NCBI GenBank assembly: GCA_017399685.1
Contig: JAFQBM010000024.1
Span: 124,001 to 188,000 of the forward strand
Source of the DNA: Lachnospiraceae bacterium
GTDB taxonomy: Bacteria > Bacillota > Clostridia > Lachnospirales > Lachnospiraceae
Direction of reading: 5' to 3'
Length of the DNA stretch: 64,000 nucleotides
The notes under the pieces were generated by a model. The model was given only the letters and a program-made list of their open reading frames with translations, did no database searches and had not been told where the DNA came from. The position numbers were made by a program, and so were the translations under genes. Below are positions 53,698 through 62,766 of the stretch, one piece after another. The first letter of the stretch is position 1. The number at the start of each line of letters is the position of its first letter.

Positions 53698-54657
53698 ATG
53701 AACCTGAATTTAAATGTAGTGTTGCCAATATTGATATCTTTTGTCATCACTGTTTTGTTAAGTCCTTTTATTATTAAGTATTTACAAAAATTGAAATTTG
53801 GACAGTTTGTCCGGGATGACGGACCGGAATCTCATTTAAGCAAAGCCGGGACGCCGACTATGGGGGGCGTTATTATTGTATTGGCATTTACGATTACATC
53901 CCTGATTTATGTGAAAGACCATAAGGAAATTATTCCAGTATTGTTTGTAACCTTAGGTTTTGGTTTGGTTGGGTTCTTAGATGATTATATTAAAATTGTG
54001 ATGAAACGTTCCTTAGGACTTAAGGCATGGCAGAAGATGTTAGGGCAGATTATCGTAACAGGGGTATTTGTATTCTATCTTATGAAGTATACAGAGGTAG
54101 GAACGGAATTTATCCTGCCATTTTCCGGTGGTAAGACTTGGGATGTGGGTTATTGGTTTATTCCAATTGTATTTTTTGTTGTGTTAGGAACGGTAAATGG
54201 TGCTAATTTTACGGATGGTCTGGACGGACTTGCAAGTAGTGTTACTGTTTTGATTTCTGTATTCTTTACCGTAGTAGCCATGGCATTTGATTCCGGTCTG
54301 GAACCGGTAACCTGTGCCGCTACAGGGGCATTACTGGGATTTTTGTTATTTAATGTATACCCTGCAAGAGTGTTTATGGGTGACACAGGTTCCTTAGCCT
54401 TGGGAGGATTTGTTGTATCTGTAGCAGTAGTATTAAGAATGCCATTGTTTATACCGATTGTGGCGTGTATTTATCTGGTAGAAGTGTTATCTGTTATAAT
54501 CCAGGTTACTTATTATAAGAAAACGAAGAAGAGAATTTTTAAGATGGCTCCGATTCATCATCATTTTGAATTGTCAGGATGGCCAGAAACAAAAGTAGTG
54601 GCTGTATTTTCTATTGTAACAGCAGTTCTTTGTTTTATTGGATTGGCTGCGATTTAA
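53698..54657 (+). CDS. mraY: Phospho-N-acetylmuramoyl-pentapeptide transferase
   Basis: 319 residues, about ten membrane segments. It makes lipid I from UDP-MurNAc-pentapeptide and undecaprenyl phosphate. Motifs: SKAGTPTMGGV, LDDYIKI (catalytic Asp pair), ANFTDGLDGLAS, and FKMAPIHHHFELSGW near the end. Length is normal. TAGGAG precedes the ATG. Confidence 0.97.
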   Translation: MNLNLNVVLPILISFVITVLLSPFIIKYLQKLKFGQFVRDDGPESHLSKAGTPTMGGVIIVLAFTITSLIYVKDHKEIIPVLFVTLGFGLVGFLDDYIKIVMKRSLGLKAWQKMLGQIIVTGVFVFYLMKYTEVGTEFILPFSGGKTWDVGYWFIPIVFFVVLGTVNGANFTDGLDGLASSVTVLISVFFTVVAMAFDSGLEPVTCAATGALLGFLLFNVYPARVFMGDTGSLALGGFVVSVAVVLRMPLFIPIVACIYLVEVLSVIIQVTYYKKTKKRIFKMAPIHHHFELSGWPETKVVAVFSIVTAVLCFIGLAAI

Positions 54658-54690
54658 CCTTAGAATTAAAAAGAAAAGAGTGAAAAGGAT

Positions 54691-56052
54691 ATGGAACTAA
54701 AATATAATCAGGTTTTGGTGGCTGGAATTGGCATTAGTGGAATTGGTGCTGCGACATTGTTGAATAAAAAAGGTGTTACGGTAACTTTTTATGATGGAAA
54801 TGAACAGGCAGATTTGGATGGGTTTTATCAGAAATTACCGGAAGGATTTCGACCAGAGGTAATTTTGGGAGAATTAACTAAGGAACATTTAAAAGAAACA
54901 GATTTTATGGTAATCAGTCCGGGCATACCTACGGATGCTCCTTTTACCAGTGTTGTTCGGGAAGCAGGAATCCCAATTATAGGGGAAATCGAACTGGCTT
55001 ATTTATATGCCAAGGGAGAAATTGCTGCTATTACAGGTACCAATGGAAAGACTACCACTACTACATTAGTAGGAGAGATATTAAAGGCATATTATAAGGA
55101 AGTATTCGTGGTGGGTAATATTGGAATGTCCTATGCAGATATTGCATTAGATACTACGAAGGAAACGAAAATTGCGGCAGAATTAAGTAGTTTTCAGTTG
55201 GAAACCATTGAAGAATTCCATCCAAAGGTAAGCGCAGTGCTAAATGTGACTCCGGATCATCTGAATCGTCATTATACGATGGAAAATTATGCAAAGGCGA
55301 AGCTTAACATAGCGAAAAATCAGACGAAAGATGATGTCATTCTTTTGAATTATGATGATGAAATCACAAGAGAAATGAAGAAGGACGTATCAGCCAGAGT
55401 TGTTTATTTTAGTTACAAGGAAACTTTAAAAGAGGGCATTTTCCTTCAGGATGATGCGATTGTATATAGGGAAAAGGATGAAGTAAAGATTCTTTGTCCT
55501 TTAAAGGATATCAAGCTTTTGGGAGTTCATAATGTGGAAAATATTATGGCAGCAGCAGGTATCGCATTACATATGGGAGTTACGGAACATGTGATTCATC
55601 AGGTGATAAAAGATTTCATGGGCGTGGAACATAGAATCGAATATGTAGCTACGAAAAAGGGAATCCGTTATTATAATGACTCTAAGGGAACCAATCCGGA
55701 TGCAGCCATAAAAGCCATTGAAGCCATGAACAGACCTACGGTATTGATTGCGGGTGGATATGATAAGAAGGTTGCATTTGATGATTTTGTAAAATCCTTT
55801 GGAGATAAAATTACTCATTTGATTTTATTAGGTCAGACAAGAGAACAGATTGCCCAAACGGCGAGGGAATCTGGTTATGATAAAATTACTATGGCGGATT
55901 CTTTGGAAGAAGCGGTAAATCTTAGTGCTATGCTGGTGAAACCGGAAGGTGCGGTTTTGTTATCACCTGCTTGTGCAAGTTGGGGAATGTTTTCTAATTA
56001 CGAAGAAAGAGGAAGAATGTTTAAGGAATATGTCCATCTGTTAGAGGAGTGA
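54691..56052 (+). CDS. murD: UDP-N-acetylmuramoylalanine--D-glutamate ligase
   Basis: 453 residues. Adds D-Glu to UDP-MurNAc-L-Ala. Rossmann N-terminus (VLVAGIGISGIGAATLL), ATP loop ITGTNGKTTTTTLVGEIL (about residue 112) and the central AELSSFQLETIEEFHP and VTPDHLNRH blocks are typical. The C-terminal domain has YYNDSKGTNPDA. Length is normal. Confidence 0.97.
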   Translation: MELKYNQVLVAGIGISGIGAATLLNKKGVTVTFYDGNEQADLDGFYQKLPEGFRPEVILGELTKEHLKETDFMVISPGIPTDAPFTSVVREAGIPIIGEIELAYLYAKGEIAAITGTNGKTTTTTLVGEILKAYYKEVFVVGNIGMSYADIALDTTKETKIAAELSSFQLETIEEFHPKVSAVLNVTPDHLNRHYTMENYAKAKLNIAKNQTKDDVILLNYDDEITREMKKDVSARVVYFSYKETLKEGIFLQDDAIVYREKDEVKILCPLKDIKLLGVHNVENIMAAAGIALHMGVTEHVIHQVIKDFMGVEHRIEYVATKKGIRYYNDSKGTNPDAAIKAIEAMNRPTVLIAGGYDKKVAFDDFVKSFGDKITHLILLGQTREQIAQTARESGYDKITMADSLEEAVNLSAMLVKPEGAVLLSPACASWGMFSNYEERGRMFKEYVHLLEE

Positions 56053-56056
56053 TAGA

Positions 56057-57205
56057 ATGCAGCAAAATGCAAAAAGTCAGCATACTTCAAGGAAAAGAAA
56101 AGAGGGCTTGTTAGAGAATTTTTTTGTAAAAGGTGAGTACTTTGATTACGTTTTACTTTTTGTAGTATTCTTTTTGGTGTGTTTTGGTCTGGTTATGGTT
56201 TATAGTACCAGTTCATATAAGGCTTATCTGGAGTTTAAAGATGCGGCATATTATTTTAAACGGCAGCTCTTATTCTGTGGGATAGGTTTTATAGGAATGA
56301 TTTTAATTTCAAAGGTGAATTACCTGAAATGGAAGAAATTCAGTGGATTGATTTATCTTATGATGTTGATGCTTCAGATTGTGGTTTTGTTTGTAGGTTC
56401 CGAATCTCATGGTGCGAAAAGATGGATTCAAATCGGTCCTATTGGATTCCAGCCATCGGAATTTGCTAAGATTGGTATGATTTTATTTATGGCACATTTA
56501 ATCAGCAAAAAGGCAAACGTGATTAAGAAATTTAGTGAATTGATTAAAATTTATGTTGTTGGTCTGATTATTGTAGGCTTGATTGCCATTGAAAATCTTA
56601 GTACTGCGGTGGTTGTTATGGCTATTATCATTATTATGACCTTTATTACCAGTCCGAAATATAAACAATTTTTTGTATTAGGTTCATTAGCAGTTTTAAT
56701 CATAGTTCTTTTTATTACAACTGTAGGCTATCGTGGAGAGCGTATTGATGCCTGGCTGGATCCGGAAAATCATGAGAAGGGTTATCAAACCATGCAGTCC
56801 TTGTACGCCATCGGTTCCGGTGGTATTTTTGGAAAAGGCTTGGGACAGAGTATGCAGAAATTAGGCTTTATTCCGGAATCTCACAATGATATGATTTTTT
56901 CGGTTGTTTGTGAGGAATTAGGTCTGTTTGGAGCCGTTTGTGTGATTGTTATGTTTATTATATTAATCTGGAGATGTGTTATTATAGCAGATAATGCAAA
57001 GGATTTATATGGTTCCTTAATTGTAATTGGTATCATGACCCACATTGCCGTACAGGTAATTATTAATCTGGCGGTAGTTACGAATACCATGCCGAATACC
57101 GGTGTGCCACTTCCGTTTATAAGTTATGGAGGTAGTTCCATGGTATTTATTTTGATAGAGATGGGCGTCGTTTTGTCCGTTTCCCGGCAAATTAAGCTAA
57201 AATAA
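56057..57205 (+). CDS. ftsW: Peptidoglycan glycosyltransferase FtsW (SEDS family)
   Basis: 382 residues with about ten membrane segments. SEDS-family lipid II polymerase of the septum, paired with a class B PBP. Signatures: KRWIQIGPIGFQPSEFAKIG, SQSMQKLGFIPESHNDMIFS and PLPFISYGGSSM. It starts four bases after murD. FtsW rather than RodA is chosen for its place in this cluster. No murG lies between it and murA. Confidence 0.93.
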   Translation: MQQNAKSQHTSRKRKEGLLENFFVKGEYFDYVLLFVVFFLVCFGLVMVYSTSSYKAYLEFKDAAYYFKRQLLFCGIGFIGMILISKVNYLKWKKFSGLIYLMMLMLQIVVLFVGSESHGAKRWIQIGPIGFQPSEFAKIGMILFMAHLISKKANVIKKFSELIKIYVVGLIIVGLIAIENLSTAVVVMAIIIIMTFITSPKYKQFFVLGSLAVLIIVLFITTVGYRGERIDAWLDPENHEKGYQTMQSLYAIGSGGIFGKGLGQSMQKLGFIPESHNDMIFSVVCEELGLFGAVCVIVMFIILIWRCVIIADNAKDLYGSLIVIGIMTHIAVQVIINLAVVTNTMPNTGVPLPFISYGGSSMVFILIEMGVVLSVSRQIKLK

Positions 57206-57269
57206 GCACGAAAGAGAAGGTAATATCATATTCTAATGTAAGAAGAGTAATGGAATTGGATGTGCTGCC

Positions 57270-58520
57270 ATGGCAGTGGTTCAAATAAAGGGAAAAAGTC
57301 AGTTGTCCGGAGAAGTTCTCATTTCCGGTTCAAAAAATTCGGTACTTCCAATCATGGCTGCCAGTGTGCTTTGTCAGGGAGTGACGATATTAGAACATTG
57401 TCCGGATATCAGTGATGTTCATGATATGATAAAAATCTTAGAATCCTTGGGTGCCAAGGTTTCTTTCGAAGCAGGGACATTAAAAATTGATACAACGGAG
57501 CGGACAGAACATGAAGTGCATGAGAAAGATGCAAAGAAAATCCGTGCGTCCATTTTGTTTTTAGGTCCTTTACTGGCGAAAGACAAAAAGGTGAAAATCG
57601 GCTATCCTGGAGGATGTAACATCGGAAAAAGACCCATTGATATACATGTTGACGGACTGATGCACATAAATGCCGGATTTATGATGGGAAAGGATTACCT
57701 GGTATGTGAAACCTTTGCGTTGGTAGGAGACCGTGTAAAATTACGATATCCTAGTGTTGGAGCGACACAGAATATCATGATGGCTGCTACTTTGGCTAAT
57801 GGAAAAACCGTAATTGAGAATGCGGCAAGGGAGCCGGAAATTGTTTATCTGGCAAGGCATTTAAGAAGTATGGGTGCGGACATTTCTGGTGAAGGAACTT
57901 CCCAGATTACTATTGCAGGAGTTGAGGAACTTCATCCATGCAGGACAGTAATACCTTATGACCGGGTAGTGGCAGCAACTTATCTGATACTTGCTCATGT
58001 AACGAAGTCAGAGATTTCGATTTCTCCTATTTCCGATACCGGTGATATCAGTGATGTGATTTCCCTGATTCAAAATGCCGGAGGAAATATCAAACAGAAT
58101 GGAACGATACTTAACTATCATCCGACTTCAAAGAACTTTCCGATTCAGATAGAAACAGGACCATTTCCTAAAGTACCAACGGATATCCAGTCCATGTCCA
58201 TGGTAATGGGAATTACTGCAACAGGGGAAAGCAGTATTCGAGAAAGTGTTTTTGAAAATCGGTTTACCTTTGTGGATGAAATGCGAAAAATGGGTGCGGA
58301 TATCCAGGTGGATGGCGACGTTGCCATAGTAAAAGGACCGCAGGAATTATACGGTGCATCCGTTTGCGTACCGGATTTAAGGGCAGGTGCTGCACTTTGT
58401 ATCGCTGCTCTTGTGGCAGAGGGTGTAACACAGATTGCTAATTGGGAATTAATAGAGCGGGGCTATGAAAACTTTGTACAGAATCTGCGTCATTTAGGAG
58501 CAGACATAGAGTATTGTTGA
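57270..58520 (+). CDS. murA: UDP-N-acetylglucosamine 1-carboxyvinyltransferase
   Basis: 416 residues. First committed step of peptidoglycan synthesis (PEP to UDP-GlcNAc), target of fosfomycin. The catalytic Cys is present at about residue 116 in PGGCNIGKRPIDIH. ISGSKNSVLPIMAAS near the N-terminus carries the conserved Lys-Asn, and PDLRAGAALCIAAL is near the end. The ribosome site is weak (GGATGTG). Confidence 0.96.
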   Translation: MAVVQIKGKSQLSGEVLISGSKNSVLPIMAASVLCQGVTILEHCPDISDVHDMIKILESLGAKVSFEAGTLKIDTTERTEHEVHEKDAKKIRASILFLGPLLAKDKKVKIGYPGGCNIGKRPIDIHVDGLMHINAGFMMGKDYLVCETFALVGDRVKLRYPSVGATQNIMMAATLANGKTVIENAAREPEIVYLARHLRSMGADISGEGTSQITIAGVEELHPCRTVIPYDRVVAATYLILAHVTKSEISISPISDTGDISDVISLIQNAGGNIKQNGTILNYHPTSKNFPIQIETGPFPKVPTDIQSMSMVMGITATGESSIRESVFENRFTFVDEMRKMGADIQVDGDVAIVKGPQELYGASVCVPDLRAGAALCIAALVAEGVTQIANWELIERGYENFVQNLRHLGADIEYC

Positions 58521-58546
58521 AAAAAGGATTTTTAAAGGGTGGTTGG

Positions 58547-59299
58547 ATGAAAAAGAAAAAAACACTAAGGAATTTAATTTTACTTAGTTTTTTATTAGGA
58601 ATAGCAATTGCGTTCTATGTGATAAGCACAAGGTTTCAAATTAATGCTATTTCTGTGACAGGGAATGTCCATTATACAGAAGATGAAATCATTGAATATG
58701 TAACATCGGATGGATATATTAATAATTCTTTGATTTTGTCCATTAAGAATAAGATATTTAAGATTGAGCCAATTCCTTTTGTGGATAAATTTGAGATTGA
58801 GTATTTGTCGAATAACAAAATTGCAATCGTGGTATACGAAAAGGCTATGGCAGGATGTACAGAGTATATGGGAGAATATGTTTATTTTGATAAAGATGGT
58901 ATTGTGTTGGAAACTTCAACAAAGAGGCTTGAGGACATTCCATGTGTGTATGGAATCACTTTTACATCCTTTACCTTGCATGAACAAATGCAGGGTTCTG
59001 ATATAGAAAAGTTCAAAGATGTACTTATCATCACACAGTTGTTACAAAAATACGATATTTCTATAGAAAATATAGAATTTACTGAAGATGAACAGTTGTT
59101 ATTGGTTACTGGAGATATTTCCATTCTTTTGGGAGAAGAGAATGACATGGAAGTCAAAATTGCAGAATTACAAAATATACTTCCGAAACTGGAAGGAAAA
59201 AAAGGAATTTTGCACATGGAAACTTTTAGTAAAACGGATACTTATTTGAGATTTGAGACCATTTCAGAAGAGAATAAAGAAGAAATAAAGGAAGAATAA
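58547..59299 (+). CDS. divIB: Cell division protein DivIB/FtsQ
   Basis: 250 residues; start ATG at 58547 after AAGGGTGG. A Lys-rich N-terminus and one membrane segment (RNLILLSFLLGIAIAFYVIS, about 8-28) are followed by a POTRA domain outside (FQINAISVTGNVHYTEDEII) and the beta domain (KIAIVVYEKAMAGC). A Glu-rich tail ends the protein. It is part of the FtsL-DivIC-DivIB complex that controls the septal synthase. Confidence 0.9.
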   Translation: MKKKKTLRNLILLSFLLGIAIAFYVISTRFQINAISVTGNVHYTEDEIIEYVTSDGYINNSLILSIKNKIFKIEPIPFVDKFEIEYLSNNKIAIVVYEKAMAGCTEYMGEYVYFDKDGIVLETSTKRLEDIPCVYGITFTSFTLHEQMQGSDIEKFKDVLIITQLLQKYDISIENIEFTEDEQLLLVTGDISILLGEENDMEVKIAELQNILPKLEGKKGILHMETFSKTDTYLRFETISEENKEEIKEE

Positions 59300-59379
59300 A
59301 AGTTTATAGTGTGGGATGTTCCGGGTTAATTCAATATGAAAATTATGAATGTAAACTATTACAAAAAAAAATCAAAAAA

Positions 59380-59409
59380 TTGTTGATTATTTCGTGAAAA
59401 AATTATATG
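59380..59409 (+). promoter_or_regulatory. Possible promoter in the divIB-ftsZ gap
   Basis: TTGTTG (59380-59385), an 18-base spacer and TATATG (59404-59409). The 219-base gap is A+T-rich and carries no terminator; other registers are possible. Confidence 0.35.
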
Positions 59410-59518
59410 ATAATGAATGAGTGTATTTATGAAGATGGATATAGAGATAGGGGAAGCTTATCTTTATGGAAGTACATAAATGTTATATGAGTAGAAGAAT
59501 ATAAAGGAGGAAGCAGCC

Positions 59519-60670
59519 TTGCTTGAAATAAAATCTAACGAAGAAAGAACAAATGCGAAAATTATTGTAATTGGTGTCGGTGGTGCAGGAAATAATGCCG
59601 TAAATCGTATGATTGATGAAAATGTAGAAGGTGTAGAGCTGATTGCGATTAACACAGACAAACAGGCATTGTCCTTATGTAAGGCACCGATTAAAGTACA
59701 AATCGGAGAAAAGTTGACGAAAGGTCTTGGTGCTGGTGCAAAACCTGAAATTGGTGCAAGTGCTGTAGAAGAAAATAGAGAAGAAATCATGGATTTAATT
59801 AAGGATGCCAACATGGTATTTGTTACCTGTGGTATGGGTGGCGGTACTGGAACCGGTGCTGCTCCATTGGTAGCAGAGATGGCTAGAAATCTTGGCATCT
59901 TAACCGTTGGTGTAGTTACCAAACCTTTTGTATTTGAAGGAAAGCCTCGTATGAACAATGCGTTATCCGGAATTGAGAAATTAAAGAGTAATGTAGATAC
60001 TTTGATTGTAATTCCAAACGATAAATTGTTGCAGATTTGCGATAAGAGAACTTCTATTCCTGAAGCATTAAGGAAAGCAGATGAAGTATTACAACAGGGT
60101 GTACAAGGTGTAACAGATTTAATTAACCGTCCAGGTCTGATTAATCTTGACTTCGCAGATATCCAGACTGTTATGAGAGATAAGGGTATCGCCCATATTG
60201 GTATCGGTACTGCATCTGGAGAAGATAAAGCAGTAGAAGCGATTAAACGTGCCATGGAAAGTCCATTATTGGAAACTACGGTTTCCGGTGCTACAGATAT
60301 TATCATTAACTTCTCTGGGGATGTTGGTATTCAGGAAGCATATGAAGCAGTTTCTTATTTAACAGAAGTAGCTGGAGAAGATGTTGGTATTATTTTTGGT
60401 ACTGTAGATAACGGTTCTGTTGGAGATGAAATCAGTATTACTATCATTGCTACCGGTTTACAGGAAGGTGCAGATAAAAAGAAAGTTCCTACTTTTAGTG
60501 GACAACCTATCGCAGGAACCGCTGAAAGTGCAGCAACAAAAAATGTGGTAAAAGAAAAAAGTACAAGCCAGGCTACGGCTGCTGTAGAACCAGCCATTGC
60601 CCAGCCTAAGGTTGGTTTGGATGGAGGAATCAAGATTCCAACATTTTTAAAGAGAGATAATAAAAGATAA
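59519..60670 (+). CDS. ftsZ: Cell division protein FtsZ
   Basis: 383 residues, TTG start eight bases after AAGGAGG. Tubulin-like GTPase that forms the division ring. [20 protein letters not shown] (about residues 13-32) is the standard start, [10 protein letters not shown] (about 103-112) is the tubulin signature, and [11 protein letters not shown] carries the T7 catalytic Asp. The variable linker (about 320-370) ends in [15 protein letters not shown], the conserved C-terminal peptide that binds FtsA/SepF. A terminator follows. Confidence 0.98.
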   Translation: MLEIKSNEERTNAKIIVIGVGGAGNNAVNRMIDENVEGVELIAINTDKQALSLCKAPIKVQIGEKLTKGLGAGAKPEIGASAVEENREEIMDLIKDANMVFVTCGMGGGTGTGAAPLVAEMARNLGILTVGVVTKPFVFEGKPRMNNALSGIEKLKSNVDTLIVIPNDKLLQICDKRTSIPEALRKADEVLQQGVQGVTDLINRPGLINLDFADIQTVMRDKGIAHIGIGTASGEDKAVEAIKRAMESPLLETTVSGATDIIINFSGDVGIQEAYEAVSYLTEVAGEDVGIIFGTVDNGSVGDEISITIIATGLQEGADKKKVPTFSGQPIAGTAESAATKNVVKEKSTSQATAAVEPAIAQPKVGLDGGIKIPTFLKRDNKR

Positions 60671-60705
60671 GACATAGAAAGAAAAAGTATCTATGTAGGA
60701 AATGA

Positions 60706-60757
60706 AAAGTACTTCGAATATTAGACAGTAATCTAATATCCGGGGTGCTTTTTTTTA
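60706..60757 (+). terminator. Terminator after ftsZ
   Basis: ATATTAGA pairs with TCTAATAT around CAGTAA, extended outward across mismatches by CGG and AGTAC/GTGCT pairs, followed by a run of eight T. Confidence 0.88.
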
Positions 60758-60841
60758 TTTACTAAGAAATTCCTTGGGTTTGGTAAGAAAAAATAGATAT
60801 GAGTGTAATAGGAGAAGGAAAATATCTACAACTGGCAGAAT

Positions 60842-60874
60842 TTGACAATTTTCTTCTGTGAATTGGAATATAAT
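60842..60874 (+). promoter_or_regulatory. Long-spacer spoIIG-type promoter with Spo0A-box-like -35
   Basis: TTGACA (60842-60847) and TATAAT (60869-60874) are separated by 21 bases, too long for a normal sigma-A promoter. The B. subtilis spoIIG promoter has the same oddity (22 bases) and needs Spo0A bound at a box overlapping the -35. Here TTTGACA at 60841 differs by one base from TTCGACA, the reverse of the 0A box. Confidence 0.6.
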
Positions 60875-60905
60875 GGAAACACAAAAAACGAAGGAGGTTG
60901 CAAAA

Positions 60906-60926
60906 ATGCGTGGAGGTATATTGTGA
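60906..60926 (+). CDS. Possible six-residue leader frame coupled to spoIIGA
   Basis: ATG behind a perfect AAGGAGG reads MRGGIL and stops at TGA (60924-60926), which overlaps the spoIIGA GTG start (TTGTGA). It also contains the GGAGG used by spoIIGA. It may be a coupling device or just a chance frame. Confidence 0.35.
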   Translation: MRGGIL

Positions 60927-61801
60927 TACTTTGTGTATACATAGATGTAGTTTTTATAGCTAATTTTATTATGGATTTTACTTTGCTAAAATTATTGGAA
61001 AAAATGCGTAAGAAAAAAATAAGCTGGAAAAAAAATATTTTGTCTAGTGGTGTTGGCAGCTTTGGAGCCTGTCTGATTTATCTTTTAGGATATGGAAAAT
61101 CAAGATGGCTGTCTGTACTGGGAGTATGGATATTATGTCAGCTTATGATATTTCTCGTTTATGGAAAGCAAAATCTGTGGTGGAATATTTATGATGTCCT
61201 GCTGTTATTTACTTTGTCCTTTACTTCGGGGGGGATTATTAATTATTTATATTATGAAACCGGGTTGGAAGGATTTTTGGAAGGGGAAAGTATCCTGTTT
61301 ACTATGACTGCTTTCTTCCTATTATCTCTTTTTTCTTATTTTCTGATTGGGAAAATAATTCATATTATTCGGAAACAAGAAAAACTGATATCCTATAAAG
61401 TTCCTGTAACCATTGAACGGCAAGGAAAAAAAGTAAAAATGCAGGGATATATTGATACAGGAAATCGTTTGTATGAACCTGTTTCTCATAAACCGGTTAT
61501 ATTGGTGGAATATGACTTTGTAAAGTCCTTGTTTACAGCAGAAGAAATAGAATTTTTGGATTTCTATCTGAAACAACAGGGAGAAGTGGGGGAAGATTTC
61601 AATCTGAATCCAATGATATTTCGACTGATTCCATATCAATGTGCGGCAGGAAATACAGGCTTTTTCATTTGTGTTTTTTATGATCGGATTTACATTGGTG
61701 ATAAAAAGGAAAAGAAAGAAAAAGGCTATATGGCATTACAAAAGGAGAAACTGTCTCCAGAAGGAGAATATGAAGTGTTACTACATACGGAATTGATATG
61801 A
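60923..61801 (+). CDS. spoIIGA: Sigma-E processing peptidase SpoIIGA
   Basis: About 292 residues; GTG at 60923 lies six bases after GGAGG and gives the typical start [20 protein letters not shown]. Five hydrophobic segments fill the first ~150 residues; the C-terminal cytoplasmic part is an aspartic-protease domain with the active Asp178 in [12 protein letters not shown]. It cleaves the pro-sequence of sigma E in the mother cell after a signal from the forespore (SpoIIR). The stop overlaps an ATG of the sigE frame. Confidence 0.93.
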   Translation: MILCVYIDVVFIANFIMDFTLLKLLEKMRKKKISWKKNILSSGVGSFGACLIYLLGYGKSRWLSVLGVWILCQLMIFLVYGKQNLWWNIYDVLLLFTLSFTSGGIINYLYYETGLEGFLEGESILFTMTAFFLLSLFSYFLIGKIIHIIRKQEKLISYKVPVTIERQGKKVKMQGYIDTGNRLYEPVSHKPVILVEYDFVKSLFTAEEIEFLDFYLKQQGEVGEDFNLNPMIFRLIPYQCAAGNTGFFICVFYDRIYIGDKKEKKEKGYMALQKEKLSPEGEYEVLLHTELI

Positions 61802-61857
61802 TACCAGGGTCAAAAGATTGGAAGAAATTAATAGTAGAAAGGAAAAGTGCGAATTGC

Positions 61858-62619
61858 ATGGGTATAAAAATGAGTCAATATGAAGTTTGCTATAATGAAA
61901 ATAGTAAAATTAAATTTAATATGGTTAGTAGTGTCAGAAATATTTTTCTGCCGAAAGAAGGGCAGATTCATTATATAGGAGGAACCGAAATTCTTCCAGC
62001 CCCATTGGAACCGGAAGAAGAGGTTAAAGTGCTGGCATGTTTGGGTGGAAAGCATGATAACGAGGCGAAAAATGTATTGATTGAGAGAAATCTGCGTCTG
62101 GTTGTTTATATTGCGAAAAAGTTTGATAATACAGGTGTGGGAGTGGAAGATTTGATTTCCATTGGAACCATTGGATTAATTAAAGCGATTAATACCTTTA
62201 ATCCCAACAAAAATATCAAACTTGCAACCTATGCTTCCAGATGTATCGAAAATGAAATTTTAATGTATCTTAGAAGAAACAATAAAACAAAATTTGAGGT
62301 CAGCATTGATGAGCCTTTAAATGTAGACTGGGATGGGAATGAACTATTATTATCTGATATCTTGGGAACCGAAGAAGATATTATATATCGTGATTTAGAA
62401 GATGAGGTGGATAAAAAACTGCTAAAGAGGGCAATTAGTACGTTAAGTGACAGGGAAAAACTGATTATAAGTCTGCGATTTGGCATTAATACAAAAGATG
62501 GAGAAGAAAGAACCCAGAAGGAAGTAGCAGATATTTTAGGTATTTCACAGTCCTATATTTCAAGGCTGGAAAAAAAGATTATTAAGCGGCTTAGAAGAGA
62601 AATGATAAAGTTATCCTAA
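61858..62619 (+). CDS. sigE: Sporulation sigma factor E (pro-sigma E)
   Basis: About 253 residues from ATG at 61858; starts at 61798 (overlapping spoIIGA) or 61870 cannot be excluded because ribosome sites are weak (AGAAAGGA is 13 bases before 61858). [20 protein letters not shown] matches the SigE region right after the pro-sequence, then [40 protein letters not shown] and [20 protein letters not shown] (region 2) and [20 protein letters not shown] (region 4). The pro-sequence is longer and different from that of Bacillus. It directs mother-cell transcription. sigG does not follow; aroA does. Confidence 0.94.
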   Translation: MGIKMSQYEVCYNENSKIKFNMVSSVRNIFLPKEGQIHYIGGTEILPAPLEPEEEVKVLACLGGKHDNEAKNVLIERNLRLVVYIAKKFDNTGVGVEDLISIGTIGLIKAINTFNPNKNIKLATYASRCIENEILMYLRRNNKTKFEVSIDEPLNVDWDGNELLLSDILGTEEDIIYRDLEDEVDKKLLKRAISTLSDREKLIISLRFGINTKDGEERTQKEVADILGISQSYISRLEKKIIKRLRREMIKLS

Positions 62620-62694
62620 AGGAAATGGAATATTATTTCCCACACAATGAATAGGAACGATAGGGCATAAAACCCTGAGGAGCTGAAATTTTTC

Positions 62695-62723
62695 TTGTTG
62701 TTTCATGATGGATGAATTATAAT
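62695..62723 (+). promoter_or_regulatory. Sigma-A type promoter for aroA
   Basis: TTGTTG (62695-62700), exactly 17 bases, and TATAAT (62718-62723), 43 bases ahead of the aroA ATG. Confidence 0.75.
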
Positions 62724-62766
62724 AGATACGGATGAAAAGATGAATTTTAGAAAGGTGCATAGAAAC

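Noticed and set aside
59464..60306. 280-residue open frame on the minus strand opposite ftsZ
   Set aside because: It mirrors ftsZ codons, has Ser/Pro/Ala-rich low-quality content and no ribosome site; it is a shadow of the real gene.
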